Below, piece after piece: positions 1-12,400 of a stretch of DNA of 64,000 nucleotides; the first letter of the stretch is position 1, and each line of letters opens with the position of its first letter. The stretch covers positions 1 through 64,000 of the forward strand of contig JASANG010003494.1 in the NCBI GenBank assembly GCA_030248215.1. The letters run 5' to 3'. This DNA comes from Enoplolaimus lenunculus (taxonomy: Eukaryota > Nematoda > Enoplea > Enoplida > Thoracostomopsidae). The notes below the pieces were generated by a model, which searched no databases, was not told where the DNA came from, and was given only the letters and a program-made list of their open reading frames with translations. The position numbers and the translations under genes were made by a program.

Positions 1-1069
1 TATTTTCAGACAGCACATGAAATCCAAGCTGATGCCTTAATTATCCGATCCCAGATGTGTTTATATGAATTAATGTGTAAGTGAAGTCTGCCTTTTCGTA
101 GATAATGTTCGCTCAACTTCGATAGTATTAACAGATATGTGTTATTGTAGATTTTTGCTTTTATTGCGTACACTATATATTCTAAGCCTTAAAACTAATC
201 ATATTGTAACAAAAATTTATTTTATTCTTACATATTTACATATACTAGTCAATGTGGTTGCAATATTTGCAACTAATGTGACATATTTTCCGCAAAAATG
301 CCGGAACGCTACTTAAAATGTTATAGATCGCATAAACAAAAAAATTATACAAAATATTTTCGTAGAACTATACATATAATCAAAATATATTCATACAATT
401 AATTTGCATACGATCATAAACTTCAGCTGGAATGTTGCACAAAATACGTATGAGAGGGCATTAATTAACGAATGTAATCCGTAGTTGCACACATGTGCAA
501 CTATTAAAATTCACTGTTTTGGCATATGTTTAGAAGGATTTGTTCAAGTAAGTCTGTACTTAAGACGTCAAACTTAATTGCCAATTGTGTATTCCATATT
601 GCAATACTAATCTTTTATCCTGTCTGGCTTCGATAGGAATGAGGAAAATACGCGTCCCAAATTGATATGCCTGCTTACGACAATATACAAACTATATACA
701 TGTTAAAGTATGCGCATGAAGCAAACAGGTTTTGTCTTATAAAATAACAACATAAAGAAAAAGTAAAAAACAATCTTCTATCTTCAGAATTTTTCACTTA
801 CAGAGGAAAATTTGCATGGAATACAAATCTGCTGGAACGTTGTCCAAAATCGTATGTGAGGTGTTGCAGCTTTAACAGATGGTTCGGTAAGGTTCCGTAT
901 AATTTCTAGCTGCTATTCTGATTATTATGATTAAATCAGAAAGGAGCCATAACTATACAACCACCGCACATTGACGGCCGTAAATAATATTAAATAAAAG
1001 TAAAAAAATTGAAAACTACTGCATACAGATTAACCCATCGTGATAGTTCTAAAACGCAGGAATCGATCG

Positions 1070-1215
1070 GAATTCCGATTCCGGCTAAAATTCCGGCAAA
1101 AGTTGACTTCCGATTCCGATTCCATCTAAAATTCCGGCAAAAGTTGACTTCCGATTCCGATTCCGGCTAAAATTCCGGCAAAAGTTGACTTCCGATTCCG
1201 ATTCCGGCTGATTGC
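1070..1215. repeat. 41-bp tandem repeat with GATTCCG core
   Basis: Just over three copies of a 41-base unit lie in tandem; CTAAAATTCCGGC recurs at about 1085, 1126 and 1167. Looser TTCCGATTCCG-like DNA continues to about 1540. Similar CCGGA-rich short repeats recur near 10910, 11165, 40640-40750, 41005-41060, 48150-48205 and 62560-62640, so this is a dispersed simple-sequence family. Confidence 0.8.
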
Positions 1216-1984
1216 TGTTCCGATGCCGGAATTCTGATTTTTCGGTTATGAGTTTTTAAGAGATTTGAACTTAGATTTTGCTTGTTTCCTTTTGTTTTGT
1301 TCGTTTGCAATTATTCTGGTGGTTTTTTAGTAAATAGTGCGAGTTGTTACGTGTATTCCGTCAGCTATATAAACAATTTTTACTGAAACTGTGAACAGTA
1401 GCGAAACAGGCATACTGCAACAAAAGTTAAAACTCATACACCTTTAATTTTTTAATAGAATTACAAAAAACTTGAATCCGATTCCAATTCCGGTTTCGAG
1501 AGATAAATTTGATTCCGATTCCGATTCCATTTACGACAAAATCTTGGTCGGGTTGGAACCCTGCTAGAAAGATACAACAAATATAGTCATACGATTTTAG
1601 AATTAACGGTCGGCTTCAGAAGATGACAAATTTCTCACTCCTTATGCTCGCTCGCACTCTTTCAACTTTAAAACACTGCCGTTTCAGCAGTAGCTCAGCA
1701 GCTGCGAGATAGGATAGCCGGCACCCTGCAGTTTTTAAGTCAAAAAATTGCATAAAGATAGATTGAATAATTTTATATGAAGATAATGCAAGTTATTTTC
1801 TTACAAAACACTAAAATTGCGTTTGGCTTTTCGTTCGCTTCGCTTACGATATTTCTTCCACTGTTCTATATAGCGCCCCAGCGTACGGGGGATCTCGTGT
1901 TTAGATCAGACGCTTCGTTTATGCCTTTCAGAGTGAAGTCTCCGCTGCAGCCCTGACTCAAAATAAAAAAGACAATGTTGCCTT

Positions 1985-2135
1985 GTCCGTAGCCAAGCGA
2001 CATTAAGCCCCCTGGGAAAAATGTTGCCCCCTGGAAAATTTTCAACCTTACTTGTAAGTTTGCAATGAAAACCCTTGTATACCCTTCCTGAAAAATTTTT
2101 TAGCTCCCCTAGCAAGGTGAGCTGGCTACCAGCCT
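1985..2135. mobile_element. GTAGCC-family hAT-like MITE, diverged
   Basis: A diverged copy of the roughly 160-bp family with ends like GGCCCGTAGCCAG and CTGGCTACGGGCC. The left end reads GTCCGTAGCC and the right end GAGCTGGCTACCAGCC. The interior has the family's AAAATTTTCAACCTT block. A second weak copy lies at about 2862-3030. Confidence 0.7.
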
Positions 2136-2653
2136 GATGCACCCCTCAACCGTCTGTGTAAACAATCCAAGTGCGGCAGCGTTTTTTCCGGTTTCCACAC
2201 ACCTGTAAACTTGTACAAATTATAACTGTGAGTGGTATATAATAAATAATTTATATATATGTATATATTATATACATAATATATATATTATATATGAATA
2301 TATAATATATACATATATATAGAAAACCCCAAAAAATTTCCTTACATGCCAAAACCCCAAAAAATTTCCTTACATGCCAAAATGTTCAAACTGTATACAT
2401 TTTAAAAATGAAAAAATTATTTGAATGTTAATTTTTTCAGTCTATTCTCTCTCTCTGTATGGTACAGATAAAATTCACAAAACGACTGTGTTTCTGTATG
2501 ATGGCAGTGTTTACGTCGCGTTTTATTGACAGCTCTCAGTATAGAGCTGGTAGGAGCGGTTTTTTGTGACATTTTCACTCTAGAGATGGTTCGACTTTTG
2601 TGAACTATTTTGTGATAGAAAATCTCGGTTTGATGCAGTGGCCCATGATCAGG

Positions 2654-2833
2654 GGCCATGTAAAGATCAGGGGTGGAACGTTTTTCTGTGGGACAGGGAA
2701 ACGAGGATGATTAAGCTTTAGACTAAGTTTTTGCTTGGCTTAGGCTTAGGAATATGTTCATTCTTACGGTTATGCTTAGACAGCTTTAAGAATATGCTTA
2801 TAATACAGTCCGGCCCTGTTGTATACATGGGCC
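2654..2833. mobile_element. TTAGGC-bearing MITE (T-MITE)
   Basis: This copy is bounded by inverted ends GGCCATGTAAAGATCAGGGG and TATACATGGGCC. The interior contains GCTTAGG-type hexamers in the order typical of this family: a TTTAGACTA block, TTAGGC-like repeats, GGAATATG, more TTAGGC-like repeats, then CTTATAATAC. No clear target duplication remains. Confidence 0.8.
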
Positions 2834-3235
2834 GATGTGGTGAAAAATTCTTTTTAACAGGTTCGTAGACAAAGGGAGAGCCAGAGGAGGAAAGACACAG
2901 CGCCCCTGGAAAAATTTTGAACGCTTCCTAGAAAACTGTCAACCTTGCTTGTAAAGTCATCAAAAACGCTTATTTGCTTCTTTTAAAAATGTTTAGCCTC
3001 ACTAGCAAGGTGAGCTGGCTACAGGCCTGTATTATACTTTAGAGATATATTTAATATGTGTGACATTAATTACCAGCTGGTGGTAGGTATTGTCACTTTT
3101 GTGCCATGGAATGGTGATTGTCAAAATGTAACAAATTCTTGTCGTTTGTTAAGCTCCCATTTCGGCACAAATTTTGAGATTCGAAGCCTACGCAGTTCTT
3201 TATTTGAAACGTTGTAACTGACTATAGGTGCTACA

Positions 3236-3563
3236 AAGAGTGGATGATCACTCTTTATAACAAGAGTGTGCAACATGGTACATTCTGTGTATTAAAGAAT
3301 GTGCCCGGCACGCGTTGCTTTTTTGGCCTATCCCCCCTTATTTGGGGGGGGGGGAATCGTTGAACCAATATTTTGAATTTTAGCTAAAGTCGCTCCGATT
3401 ATATTTTAACTCCTGTGTTTACTATGTAGATTAAGTGGTGACTACCCCCCAAATCAGGGAGGGTCGAGCAAAAATGCAACGCGTGCTGGTACACTTTGTG
3501 CCATGCACAGCCCAAGCAATTGCACACTCTTCTGCAAGATGGACATCATCCAATCTTGGTGCT
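3236..3563. mobile_element. MITE with about 100-bp inverted ends (GAGTGTGCAAC family)
   Basis: The left end, AAGAGTGGATGATC then AAGAGTGTGCAAC, GTACATTCTGTGT and GGCACGCGTTGC, is repeated inverted at the right end (AACGCGTG, TTGCACACTCTT, CATCATCCAATCTTGG). The centre is G-rich (runs of G near 3345) and C-rich (near 3445). Further copies lie at about 15537-15785 and 52608-54134. Confidence 0.75.
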
Positions 3564-3681
3564 ATACACAGTTAAGAATGCGACTTTTAGGCTATTGGAA
3601 CAATACGGTCGGCACGACCGTCTTTTAGAAGTTCTGCTCAAAGTTAACAAAAACGCCAGGTGTTGAACCTCGGAACCCTTG

Positions 3682-3940
3682 CACTGTAAATTCCAATGAG
3701 TTGATTAATCAATTCATCTAGCGAGTTGGTTATTTCTGAATTAATATCAGTAAACATTAGCTCACTCTGAGTTGAGTTGATTCTCACTCTGAGTTGAGTT
3801 GACAATGGGTGATTTGATTAATTAACTCAGATTGAACTGAATCAACTAAAAATTCTGAGTTCTGATAGTCCTAACTCAGACTGAGTAATTCAACTCATTC
3901 TGAGTTAAAATCAACTCACTGAAATCTAGAGTGTGCACTC
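3682..3940. mobile_element. GAGTT-repeat MITE, copy 1
   Basis: Ends read CACTGTAAATTCCAATGAGTTG and the inverse. The interior is made of alternating AACTCA and TGAGTT motifs, able to form a long hairpin. Related copies lie at 7526-7779 and in part at 40866-40993. Confidence 0.7.
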
Positions 3941-4576
3941 GAGCCAAACATCCAACGATTTGACCACGCGGTTGATTGAAATAACTTATGCCGTATAGCT
4001 ATGTAACAACTCCACGAATGTAGGCAGGCCGGATAAGATTATTTTGACGCGGGTTGACTTGTGGGCAAAGCATTTCAAAGCACGGGAAAATTAGAAATTT
4101 GTGATTCTTTACTTACCGACCCTAGTATTATGGTAAAAACAGACGTCTTGCATATGGCTCATCGCTGACGGACTCTTATTAGGGATACGGCTCGTATTGA
4201 TTTGGACTCAAAATGGGGACCCCCTCCTTACTACCCCCTTCTTATTTGGTTCATTATAGTAGGTTCGTTTGCAACACTTTTTATAACAGATCTGGTTAGC
4301 TGAGTTATGTCGCTTTAAATTGACAACTATCAAATAAAGCTGGTATGTTTTTCGACACTTTGACTATAGTTGTTTCGAGTTTTGCGAACTTTTTCATGAT
4401 AGAAAATCAGGCTTTGATGCAATTAAAATTTCTATTTCACTCAAGTAAAACTAAGACTGGTATACACCTTGGTTTATGCTTAGACAACTTGTGGCATAAA
4501 CAGAGCTTGTATGTGGCGTTACCGTTACGAGAAGAGTTGGTGGTTTGTTTTGTGACAATCCGACCAGAAAAGTTTC

Positions 4577-5212
4577 GGGTCTTTTCGGTTATCCTTCCTC
4601 AGCCGGCGTTTGCATAAAAATGGCTGGATTTTGAAATTTTTTGTATATTTTACTTCTAATTATCTCTCTTAATCATTTCACGCCATGGTTGAATTTTTGA
4701 AATATTTTTCAAAGTCCAGAGGTCCCCCACCACCTACTTGAGATCCAAAAATATTTTTGTCAAAAGTTACACAAAGTTTATATCATCCGACGCAAGTTGC
4801 CGAGCCGAGTTGATTGGTGTTAAATTTGCTCGCAATCAGACGTCTGGCAAACCAGTTATGGTCGAATAATAGATTTGGCGCAGTCCCAAATCGTTGGCAG
4901 TAAGCTAAATCAGTTATTTGACCATAACTGGTTAGCCAGTTGTCTGATTGCGAAAAAGTTAAAACCATTCTACTTAGTCCTGCAAGCTGCAACGAATGAT
5001 ATATAATTTGTGTGACTTTTTGACAAAAAATTTTTGCAGGCCCAAGGGGGACCTTGGGGGTCTTGGAAAATCGAATTTTTCAAAAATCCAAATTTTGGCA
5101 TGAAATGATCAGGTGAGGTAATGAGAAGCTCAAAAGTGCCAAAAATTTTCAAAACCCAACCATTTTTCGGCAAACGCCGGTTCTGTGGATAACCAAAAAC
5201 ACACAAAATTTT
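4577..5212. mobile_element. Long-TIR element, TGGATTTTGAAA family
   Basis: The left part (GGTTATCC, GCCGGCGTTTGC, AAAATGGCTGGATTTTGAAA) recurs inverted at the right (CCCAACCATTTTTCGGCAAACGCCGG, GGATAACC, broken here into pieces). The arms exceed 60 bases. Related copies lie near 6785-7200 and 17452-17685, with partial pieces at about 40465 and 44195. No coding capacity was seen. Confidence 0.65.
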
Positions 5213-5462
5213 ATGTTCAGCAAACTGTTTTGACAGAAAAACCAGTTTTAGTACAACTTAATATTTCTATCAATTTAGGCTTAGGCTAAGGCAAAGAATT
5301 AATACTAATCTTTCGTTAAGCTTAACAGCTCGTTTTGCTCGCGACCTTCTGTCGCTATTATATATCACACGGTGGCAGCGGTACTGTGGCCAATTTCTGA
5401 ATCCACCAATCATAAGACGGAGTACTAACATTAGCGCAGGAGTATAGTTCTAAACAATCTAA

Positions 5463-5660
5463 ACTGTAAAAAATGGGGAGTCAAATTTACTCTCTCGGAA
5501 ACAGGCTTTTCCTGTCTACGCAAACTGAGTCAAATTTGACTCCGCCAGAGTCAACCGTGAATCGAATTTGTCTCTGGCGGAGTCAAATTTGACTCAGTTT
5601 GCGTAGTCAGGAAAAGTCTGTTTCCGAGAGAGTCAATTTGACTCCCCATTTTTTACAGTG
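5463..5660. mobile_element. Hairpin MITE, almost wholly palindromic
   Basis: The sequence starts ACTGTAAAAAATGGGGAGTC and ends with its near-perfect inverse. Each arm is about 95 bases and includes CTCTCGGAAACAG, GCAAACTGAGTCAAATTTG and CTCCGCCAGAG with their complements. Only a short spacer separates the arms. Confidence 0.8.
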
Positions 5661-7374
5661 TAATAGCGTACATATTTTTACATGTTTTAAATTTCAATAA
5701 GTATAATCGCATGCAGTTACGGGTCTTGGATTACTCGACCCATGTTACTTTAAGGGGCGTTCAGGTTTGTGGTTTTAGATTCTAGAATACATTTTTTTGC
5801 TTAGACTTAGGCTTAGGCTTAGGAATTGATTTTTGCAACGCTTAGGCATCAGGCTTAGAAACACGCTTAATCTGCAGTTACGCCCCTTAAAGTAACATTG
5901 GCCGATAGCTCGGTAGGAGACATTCGATAACAACTCCGACATGCACAGTTGTAATTTACTTCGATACTCATGGCAACTTTTCAACCGAATGAATCTAAGA
6001 ATTTAAATTTTTTGGTTCAAATTTTCAAAAAATATGCTTGCACTAATTTTGTGGAAAGCGTAAGACGAAACTCCTGACACGTTTCATAGTTGGTCTGTCA
6101 GTAGGTTTAAAAATTACGCGATCAGGAGCTCGGTGGAGGGTGGGAGGATCTTGATCCATAGAAGTCCCCCTAGATCCGTCGTAAATCGCGTGAATACACT
6201 GGTAAACTGGTTTTGTATGGACACTTTAACCTAGTTATATTTAATACATTGAAAGTCTTACTCGTGTGATATGAACATACCATCAGGATTATACGGACAC
6301 ACTCGGTTTATATCGACTCAGGTTCTTGTAGCCCGAGTGTCCATATAAATCCCAGTTTACCCAATGCGTCCCTGATCTCGTTTGAAACCGACGGCTCCAT
6401 TAATACTAAAGCTGACTCCAAAAAACGATATCCCTCCCTCGTCAAAATCAAAGCGCAACAGTTATGAACAACATTTTGACAAATTTATATTGCAAATTTG
6501 CGGTTGTATTGCATAAAGCGCACAATTATAACATACCTCTATTCATCATTGCAATACGGTTGTTTATTATATTGCAACATCTTGTTCGATACAACAATAA
6601 AACCACTGACGTTTTTTGGTGTTGTTTCTGTCGTGTTTTGTGAAAAATTTTGCAAAATAATCTGCCAACACCCACTGTGCTACCCTTTGTTTCAATTGTG
6701 ACATTGTTGTTCTTGCTTCCGGTTGTCTCGGGGCGGATAATTAAGAGGCAACTCAGGGCAATCAGTTGGTCTAAAATGTTTATGGATCAGTTCTGGTTAT
6801 TCCCATAGCCGGCAATTGTCCAAAAATGGTTGGATTTTGAAAATTTTTGCATATTTGAGCTTCTTATAGCCTATTTGTTAGTTGCGCTGTCAAGGATTTA
6901 GGACGGCGACAAATCAGATTATTGGACCATTCCTAGCCGGACGTCTGATTGCACAAAATTGAACACCGTTCAATTCTGATCTGCATGCTGCGTCGAATGG
7001 TGTATAGCTTAACTTTTTGAAATAAATTTTTCGGGTTCCGAGGGACACCGTAAGACCTTGAAAAATTAAAATTGTCAAAAATTAATATTTGGGCGTGAAA
7101 TGAACAGGAAAGGTCATGAGAAGCTCAAATATGCAAAAATTTCAAAATCCAACCATTTTTGAGCAAACACCGGCTGGTGGAATAAGCGAAAGGACCCTGA
7201 ATTTTGACTGTTCTCGAATATTTTTTGCTGCTTGTATAAAAGATATGGTTTCCTGGCGCTTAGCTTGGGCTTCATTTCAGAAGGTATAACCTTTGGACTC
7301 ACGAATAGCAACTTATTACAAAACCTGATGGAAGCTCCACTTTTCTCTTCTGTACACGGATCCGTAGCCAGACC

Positions 7375-7520
7375 AGACCCGTAGCTAGCTCACCATGCTA
7401 GAGGGGGCTAAAAAATTTTCAAGAGGAGCATACAAGGGTTTTCAATGACTCACAAGGAAGGTTAAAAATTTTCTACGGGGGCCAAAATTTTTCCAGGGGA
7501 GGCTGAGCCCCCCTGGCCTA
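7375..7520. mobile_element. GTAGCC-family hAT-like MITE
   Basis: The left end ACCCGTAGCTAGCTCACC is followed by the family interior (AAAAAATTTTC, ACAAGGGTTTTCAATGACT, AAATTTTTCCAGGGG) and a decayed right end (CCCCCTGGCCTACC). A GAGTT-repeat MITE abuts it at 7526. Confidence 0.75.
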
Positions 7521-7525
7521 CCACT

Positions 7526-7779
7526 ACTGTGTAAATCCCAGTGAGTTGATTTCAACTCACAGTGAGTCGAATCACTCAATCTGAGTTAGAATTTTAAGAA
7601 CTCAGAATTCTGAGTCAATATAGCTCACTCTGATTTAATTATTCGACTCATCCGGAATCAACTGAACTCAGAGCGGGTATTAACTCAACTCAGAGTGAGT
7701 TAATGTTTACTGTTACTAACTCAGAAATAACTAACTCTCCAGCTGAGTTGATTAATCAACTCATTGGAATTTGCAGTGC
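7526..7779. mobile_element. GAGTT-repeat MITE, copy 2
   Basis: Ends ACTGTGTAAATCCCAGTGAG and ATTGGAATTTGCAGTG are inverted. Internal motifs are alternating GAGTT and AACTC, as in the copy at 3682-3940 but in the opposite orientation. Confidence 0.7.
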
Positions 7780-8621
7780 AGGCTACGGGCCCGATCCAGA
7801 GGGTGGCCAAAAGGGCTCAGCCTTCTCTAGAATAATTTTGCCCTTCTAGGAAACATACAGTTCTGCGAACCATAAGTAATTCGTCAGATATATAAAAAAT
7901 TACTAAACTTGCAACTGCAAACATTTGCACGTTCGAATAGTAAGGCACTTTTAAACAATAATGCGCTTTAGGTTTTATGGTTCCAGTTGTATCATTTAGC
8001 ATATTACAAGTTTAGACGTTTCTGGTCCAAATTTGGGTTCAGGCTCAAAACAAACCGTTTTTAGTTGTTAAAGTTGTACCAGAGAGCCGACCGTTTGCCC
8101 AAAAACGGCACATTCCGGCATGAATGTAAAGTTTTTAGGCATGTTTAGGTGATTTATTAAAGACAAAGATTGGTGCTTGTCTTGGTTTTGAGCTAGATTT
8201 GTTATCGACTCCGGCTCGTAGCAAGCTCTCACCTTGCTAGGGTGGCAAAAAATTGCCAGGATAGGCATACAAGGGTTTTCAATGACTTACACGCAAGGTT
8301 GAAAGTTCTGTAGGGGGGAACAAAATTCTACTGTTACCGCCGTTCAAAGTAACGTTGACTATGAAAAGTGTATGAATGGAATATTTTAGCTTATATGTTT
8401 TAACTTGAGTTTTATTTTAACATTTAAATAAACACAAATCGAACTTCACGTTTTGTTGTTCTTGATCTTAGGTTGAACTGAACTGGCGTTGAGATTTTTC
8501 TAACTTTTTTTCCGAATGTCCTACTTTTAAGACAAACATATTGTTTGGCATGGTCGCTTCGGGAATATTTTGCCTGGGTAAAACCAAAGTGATGTCTTGT
8601 GGCGAAAACTTTAAATACGCG

Positions 8622-8803
8622 TTAGGGTTGCGCTATGCGTGTCGCGTGTCATCTGGCGCCGGCGCGCGGCAGTGCGCGGGATGCAGTGAAAATTTTTTAT
8701 TAAAAAATTTCTTTTGCGCGGCACCAAATTGATTTTGCCTATATTTTTGTTAGCAACGCATAGCGGCGTGCAACGACGCGCGTCGAGTATAGCGCAACCC
8801 TAA
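8622..8803. mobile_element. MITE with TTAGGGTTGCGCTAT ends
   Basis: Starts TTAGGGTTGCGCTATGCG and ends with the inverted TATAGCGCAACCCTAA. The interior is GC-rich near the ends (GGCGCCGGCGCGCGGC) and AT-rich in the middle. A stray end of the same family lies near 60308-60321. Confidence 0.75.
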
Positions 8804-8850
8804 TAAATTCGTTATTTTTACTCCGTATATCTAACATATATAACAATTGC

Positions 8851-9021
8851 GGGCCATGTAAAGATCAGGGACGGAACGTTTTTCTGTGGGACTGCAATAG
8901 AATAGCTTGAGTTTTAGACTAATTTTTTGCTTGGGTTAGGCTTAGGCTTAGGAATATACTCATTATTACCCTTGGGCTTAGGCTTATAATACTGTTCTGG
9001 CCCCTGTTCTTTACATTGGTC
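8851..9021. mobile_element. TTAGGC-bearing MITE with perfect 8-bp target duplication
   Basis: Left end GGGCCATGTAAAGATCAGGG and right end TTTACATTGGTC are inverted. The identical octamer ACAATTGC flanks it at 8843-8850 and 9022-9029, which proves transposition of this family. The interior carries GGCTTAGGCTTAGG hexamers. Confidence 0.9.
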
Positions 9022-9107
9022 ACAATTGCTAATGAACCATAAATATCGAATCAGCTGCACTCGCTCTGCAAACACCTGTCGGCACCCACGATCGTTGGCT
9101 ATCTCCA

Positions 9108-9243
9108 GGACCGCAGCAGCCACACCCATACCCCCCTTTTGGGGGCCCCCTCTCCTAAATGGGTCCCCACCCTAACCGGTTGAAACAAAAAACCGCCGAA
9201 GTTTCAAAATGCGTCTGGCTTCTCGCTCGCGTTACTGGCTATC
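9108..9243. mobile_element. GGASCAGCC-family element, partial
   Basis: Shares GGACCGCAGCAGCC, a run of C and G, AACCGGTTGAAACAAAAA and CTTCTCGCTCGCGTTAC with the longer copy at 37892-38087. The right end is missing. Confidence 0.6.
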
Positions 9244-9440
9244 TTCGAAAATTTCAGCCTATAAATTTTTTAAAAATAGTGTATTTTGTTGCATATTTGT
9301 AACATTAATTATAATGAAGCAAGTATTACAATTATTGCCTGGTCGAAGTTTATTTTGAGGATGCGGACGGAAAAACATGATTATTTTCGGTAAATGTTCG
9401 CTGGCGGGTTGCCAAAGTATATAGTTATTCGACGCAAACA

Positions 9441-9467
9441 ATGCCCTCGATTCGAAAGCGAGTGCAG
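9441..9467 (+). CDS. Exon 1, start codon
   Basis: Encodes MPSIRKRVQ and ends in phase 0 before the strong donor GTAAGA. It was chosen as the start because the next exon opens in phase 0 and the short basic N-terminus fits what I remember of the insect relatives. No TATA box or initiator was recognised upstream. Confidence 0.75.
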
Positions 9468-12400
9468 GTAAGATATATCATAAATATTATATATAATATA
9501 TAATATATATAATATATAATATGTACATTGTTTTTAAGGCACATCAGAGTAACGTGTACAAGGAGAGGGATCTATATCCTATCCCCAAAATTTCTGGGGA
9601 AACTAGAAAAATAGGCAGCTTTGCCAGTTTTAGAGTAAACAAATTAATTTTTACTGGTTAAAAATTTACCTCGTTGCCTATTCTCGAGCGCAATAAGATT
9701 TCTCAACCAGTTTGAATATTGTCCTGAAATGAAATGCTGTTTACGTCCTTGGCGTCACGTGTTATTCATTTGTTGGGTTTGTGAAACACCTACTCACAAG
9801 TACTTATGTGCTAAGCAACTACTTAACCAATTTTACTGTTTCTAAGATTGCAATTTTAAAGTATACAAACACTTGAATCACAGCCCAAATTTGATGTAGT
9901 GCCAGTTCAGGTATACCACCATGCCACCGAAAACACTAAAAGGTCGAGTTAACACGTGGCAAATTTCAAAATTGTTAGTGTTTTAGGTGCTAAAATGAAA
10001 TTTTTTATTGTGAACGATGCACAGTTACTATAAGTCAGGTTTCGGAAACCCGACTATTAGTTCATGGGTATATATAATAGCTCTTGCTCATGTATACCTG
10101 CTACTGTTTTGGCTTCAAGTTCCGGAATTAACTCATGGGTTAAAACATTGTTCATCGGTCACAACGGTCGCTTGCAAAAAAACACCAGGTGACTTTTGAG
10201 GGAGTAGTGTGATGAACGCTGAAGCCAAAAATCTTCAGTATGCAGCACACTGAAACCAAGAACGCTTCAGTGCGCTGCATACTCTCTAAAACCTTAAACT
10301 AACTTTATTTAAGCTTAAGCTAATCCACCAGTATTAAACTAACTTTCTAGATTAACAAAACTAACTGGTAGGCTTATGCTTAAACTCATTTAAAATCTTA
10401 CTTATTTTCAGTTTAAGCTAAACTTAATGAACTCTTAGATACACTGGCTGCACTTGTTACTTAATCTAAAAATAAGTTTACTTAAACTCGTGTTAAACTG
10501 AAAAACACGTTAGTTTAAGTAAAACTTAAAATTTAAGTTTAGTTAGTCCTTCCAGCCATTTAAGTTCTACTTAAACTAATATTCAAGTTTAGTTAAGCTA
10601 TAATTTAAGTTTAAGTTTTTAGAGAGTACTGATTGGTTTACGAATGATATTACGGAAATTGCATTATATTTCAGGGCTTAATTCGTCAATTATCACATAC
10701 CAACGACATAGTGACGGACTTCGATGACGTTGATGAGACTCAGTGTCCGAGTGATGATTCGGATTCACAGTCGCAACAAACGTCCTTAGTTTCGTTATAT
10801 TTGAAGAAGTTAGATTTTTTGCTATTAATCTTTATTAGGCCGGCATGTTAATAGAGGGCGGCAGCATCTCATTTGAACCCAATATCCACTGTTCACAGAC
10901 TCCAGTGCGCCACCGGATATCTAGTTCCGACTCCGGCGGAGGTTTGGTCGAACTGTGACCGGTAGTTCCGGAAAATTTGGCAGTGATACTTTCGCGTACA
11001 TTTGTGCAATTTTGTCATTCAGTGAGTCTGTTCTGTAAGTGCATGACTGCCATAAAAGGTTTAACTGTTGCTATGCAAAATGAAATTTGAAAAGCAATTT
11101 TAACAATATTTGGCAGTTTAGTGTTAATCATATCGAATTCAGCGTCATGATTATTACCGAATTATGCTTTGACTTCGGCTCCGGTTCCAGCTCCGGCAAA
11201 GTTTCTTGACCTCAGGATCCGGCTCAGGTTTTTTTGCGCGTCCGGGTTTTTTCAGCTGCGGTGGCACAAAAATAAGTTCCCATGGTTGTAAATTTGAACG
11301 AAAATACCGTAGTACCAAATTGTTGCTTGCAAATGCATGCAGTTATCATCGTATGCCTTTGCAACTTGCATCTTGCATTTACAAGTTTTGTTCGAAATCC
11401 CTAACACAACGCTTGCAATTGCAACTTAGTGTTGCACGTTCAGAGTGCTGTTTGCTAATAGGTACTTTCTGGTGTAATGTAGTGACCCGAATAAAGGGGG
11501 TAAGGGGTGGTCCCCATTTTGAGTCCCAATCAATAGTAGTCTGTATCCCTAATACGAGTCCGTAAGCGGATATAGAGTCCCTCAGTTCTAATTACAGTTC
11601 ATAAATGTCAATTATCCTTAATTGCAGTGCATAAATGACCCCAGGACCAAATATAGTTTAGTTCGAAACTTTAAAGCGCACTTAAGTTTTCAAAGTATAT
11701 TTCTAAGTATAACCTTACATTATCGCTCAAACTTTTGATACAAGACACATAAGCGATTAATTCAACGAATATATAGTTGCAGTACCGAATATATGTTGGT
11801 AACGAACGGCGCCGGAGGGCGGGTTAAAAATAAATAACAGTCCGTAACAGAAAACAAAGGGGGTTCCTCTGGAGAGGCCAAATAAATATCATTCCACCAC
11901 CTCTTATTAGGGTCACTACAGTACGTTGCAGTTGCTAGTTCTCGATGCAAAAACTTGCGATATAAGTATATGGTGTATGCTTTGATTCAGGAAATTAAAA
12001 CGACAAACTCAGCCAGAAGTATACTACGACAAAGCTGGTTTAGATTTACCAGTACTGCAAGTTGTTAATTTTCGCGATGACGTCTTCGCGAGCTATTCCG
12101 GGCCTGAAACCGGTGCTGCTCAGGTGAGTTGTTGATCTATGGCCGCTAGTTGATCCAAAGGGTCTCCAGGCACTGCCGAGACCCGCCAACACTGACCAAA
12201 GGAATGTTTTGTTCAAAGATGTAATTTTTCTTACTGGTTTCGTTCGCGAGATCTTATATATCGCGCACGTTCACGTCAGACGTTCTAGATCCAGCGAAAC
12301 CTATGGCTTCAACCATAGCTCCAGCTGGACAATTAAGATAGAGTTGAAACCTATTTCTATGTCTGACATCAAAGCCATATCAAATTTTAACCTGATTAAC

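Larger units (their letters stand above)
1..9440. other. Intergenic, MITE-rich, no gene seen
   Basis: No convincing exon, RNA gene or conserved frame was found upstream of the first coding exon. The stretch is AT-rich. It holds a GATTCCG-type tandem block (1070-1215), AT microsatellite (2233-2325), small transposons (entered separately where bounded) and unassigned AT-rich DNA. The segments 1-1030, 3945-4140, 5905-6770 and 9245-9440 hold nothing I can name, apart from two short related segments near 425-465 and 805-850. The promoter and any 5' noncoding exon of the PP2C-like gene may lie here, but no signal identifies them. Confidence 0.6.
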
